64,000 bases of DNA from JAKVBK01 sp022447275 (GTDB taxonomy: Bacteria; Pseudomonadota; Alphaproteobacteria; Rhodobacterales; Rhodobacteraceae): assembly GCA_047125605.1 (NCBI GenBank), contig CP138932.1, positions 2,232,001-2,296,000 on the forward strand. The letters are read 5' to 3'. Each line of letters starts with the position of its first letter. The stretch's first letter is position 1. Of this stretch, positions 62,465-64,000 are shown piece by piece. The translations under genes and the position numbers were made by a program. Under the pieces are notes generated by a model. It worked only from the letters and a program-made list of their open reading frames with translations, was not told where the DNA came from and searched no databases.

Positions 62465-63538
62465 TTAGGCGCTCAGGCCACCATGCAATGTCGGCTTCGC
62501 AAGCGCTGAAAATCCGTAGTGCCGCAGCCAGCGCAAATCGCTGTCAAAGAAGGCGCGCAAGTCCGGGATGCCGTATTTCAGCATCGCAATCCGGTCGATC
62601 CCCATGCCGAAAGCGAAGCCCTGCCATTGATCCGGATCGATGCCACCCGCCTGCAGCACCTTGGGGTGCACCATGCCAGAGCCCAAGATTTCCAGCCAGT
62701 CATCGCCCTCGCCCAGTTTCAGCGTGCCCCCTTCCCAGGAGCAGCGGATATCCACCTCGGCAGAAGGTTCCGTGAACGGGAAATGAGACGCACGGAAGCG
62801 CAGTTCAACACCGTCTACCTCGAAGAACGCGCGGCAGAACTCCTCCAGAACCCATTTCAAGTTGGCCATGGAAATGTCTTTGTCGATGGCAAGGCCTTCC
62901 ACCTGGTGGAACATCGGCGTGTGGGTGATGTCATAGTCGCAGCGATACACACGCCCCGGGCAAATTACACGGATCGGGGCGCCCTGCGCCTGCATGGAGC
63001 GGATCTGGACGGGAGACGTGTGGGTGCGCAGCACGTGTGGTGCACGCGCGTCACCTTCTGGCCGGCGCATGTAGAAGGTATCCATCTCTGCGCGGGCTGG
63101 ATGGTGTCCGGGAATATTCAGCGCGTCAAAATTGTACCAGTCGCTTTCCACCTGCGGGCCTTCGGCCACTGCAAAACCCATATCGGCGAAAATCGCAGTG
63201 ACTTCTTCGGTAACCTGGCTGACAGGATGAATCGTGCCTGCGGGACGGCCCCGGCCAGGCAGCGTCACGTCCAACCATTCGCTGCGCAAACGTTCTTCCA
63301 GCGCGGCATCGGCAAGGGACGCCTTGCGGGCGGCCAAGGCGATGTTGATCTCGTCCTTCAGGGCATTGAGCCGAGGGCCCATGATTTGGCGCTCTTCCGG
63401 GGTCATCTTGCCCAGCTCGCGCATCTTCAGCGACACTTCGCCTTTCTTGCCCACAGCCTGAACCCGGAGGTCTTCAAGCGCAGCCTCATCAGACGCGTCG
63501 GCGATAGCGGCAATGTATTTTGCTTTGAGATCATCCAT
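62465..63538 (-). CDS. pheS: Phenylalanyl-tRNA synthetase alpha subunit
   Basis: Class II catalytic subunit, 357 residues. An N-terminal coiled coil (to about residue 95) precedes the catalytic core with motif 2 VYRCDYDITHTPMFHQVEGL and motif 3 GFAFGMGIDRIAMLKYG, and HTSPVQIRSM. Start at 63538 gives the usual length. pheT lies downstream, separated by about 0.9 kb that carries two small genes, unlike the usual tight pheST pair. Confidence 0.97.
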   Translation of the reverse strand: MDDLKAKYIAAIADASDEAALEDLRVQAVGKKGEVSLKMRELGKMTPEERQIMGPRLNALKDEINIALAARKASLADAALEERLRSEWLDVTLPGRGRPAGTIHPVSQVTEEVTAIFADMGFAVAEGPQVESDWYNFDALNIPGHHPARAEMDTFYMRRPEGDARAPHVLRTHTSPVQIRSMQAQGAPIRVICPGRVYRCDYDITHTPMFHQVEGLAIDKDISMANLKWVLEEFCRAFFEVDGVELRFRASHFPFTEPSAEVDIRCSWEGGTLKLGEGDDWLEILGSGMVHPKVLQAGGIDPDQWQGFAFGMGIDRIAMLKYGIPDLRAFFDSDLRWLRHYGFSALAKPTLHGGLSA

Positions 63539-64000
63539 GGCAGGCCCCTTTCGATCGCGGGTGGGTTACCCCGGCTGGCGCATACGTGCAAGCCGTGCCG
63601 GCCCTCTCGTTTGCCATGCGCCCTCAGCGCGCCGCGCAGATAGCCCAAACTTTACCCGAATTCGCCCAAAATTCGACGCGCGTGTCCGGCACCTTTGCGG
63701 GGATCGAATAGATCAATCCACTTACCAAGAAAGCAGGTCATGCTCGACTGCCTTGCAATTGCACTGTGCATTTGCTTGGCCACCGTTGCGATCGGGCTGG
63801 CCCCGTCGGCGGCCAAAGCCGTCAGAGTAAGTGCGTGGAGCTTAACTGGTCCGGGCATCAAGACACAGAGCAGCACGGCACAGAGCGCCAGCGTTTCTTA
63901 CTACAGAACTGAGGGCCCAAGGAGCCGGGCGATGTTTTCTAGGAATGTCTGGGCCGTTCAGCCACTTTCTAGGGGACGGGGCAGATTGAACTGGACTAGG
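63539..64000. other. Region upstream of pheS to the window end
   Basis: 462 bp in which I find no convincing gene. It should contain the pheS promoter. A 74-codon frame on the minus strand (63652-63876) has no ribosome site or recognisable similarity. Confidence 0.35.

Noticed and set aside
63652..63876. 74-codon minus-strand frame upstream of pheS
   Set aside because: No ribosome binding site and no recognised similarity; it could be a decayed gene but nothing supports that.

Overview
The window is about 64 kb of a GC-rich alphaproteobacterial chromosome, most likely from the Rhodobacteraceae (Roseobacter group). Support for this: a complete aerobic (early-cobalt-independent) cobalamin pathway with CobG/CobN/CobF, the mreBCD-mrdA-rodA shape operon, a TrcR-type DUF1013 cell-cycle regulator, COQ9 next to rpsU, dnaX-ybaB-recR, and an Fe-S cryptochrome/photolyase of the Rhodobacter CryB/PhrB type. 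There are no rRNA or tRNA genes, CRISPR arrays, prophages or intact insertion sequences. Coding density is high and many neighbouring genes share 1-8 bp stop/start overlaps.

Layout. 1-519 is the 3' end of a sulfotransferase-like gene. 535-1911 (-) is L-serine ammonia-lyase. 2135-8816 (-) is an operon mreB-mreC-mreD-mrdA-rodA-hydroxyacid reductase, closed by a Rho-independent terminator at 2084-2104. 8996-10657 is a TPR protein. 10787-12358 (-) is leuA, preceded by an attenuator with a Leu-rich leader peptide at 12451-12540.

12604-35344 is the cobalamin block. It has two minus-strand operons (cobU-cobT-cobS; cobO-two Lin0512 paralogues-cobQ), a plus-strand group (phosphatase-bluE-cbiB-cobD) and a long plus-strand operon headed by a cobalamin riboswitch at about 21181-21402 (cobW-N-G-H-I-J-L-E-M-B-A-F), with cobK inserted in the opposite direction. 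Together these cover uroporphyrinogen III to adenosylcobalamin, except the CobS/CobT cobaltochelatase subunits, the cob(II)yrinate reductase and DMB synthesis (bluB), which are not in the window.

The remainder is mixed. 35352-38406 carries a periplasmic beta-propeller protein, an SDR and the Fe-S photolyase. 38576-40090 (-) is an exported 18-repeat MORN protein. 40448-42109 is nadE. 42370-44580 holds a GFA-family protein, a Tat-exported metallo-beta-lactamase-fold protein and a zincin. Then come gltX, a MATE transporter, a ureide catabolism operon (47583-49459, -), dnaX-ybaB-recR (49732-52906), trcR, an RNase T2, two quinone oxidoreductases, coq9, rpsU, ytoQ, and pheT/pheS (59142-63538, -) with two small unknown genes between them.

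The most interesting observations are the leucine attenuator, the pair of covarying two-hairpin extragenic elements flanking dnaX-ybaB-recR, the antiparallel cobK with start codons overlapping on opposite strands, the tandem Lin0512 genes inside the cobO operon, a double hairpin between rpsU and ytoQ, and an RNase T2 with a Gln in place of the usual active-site Glu.
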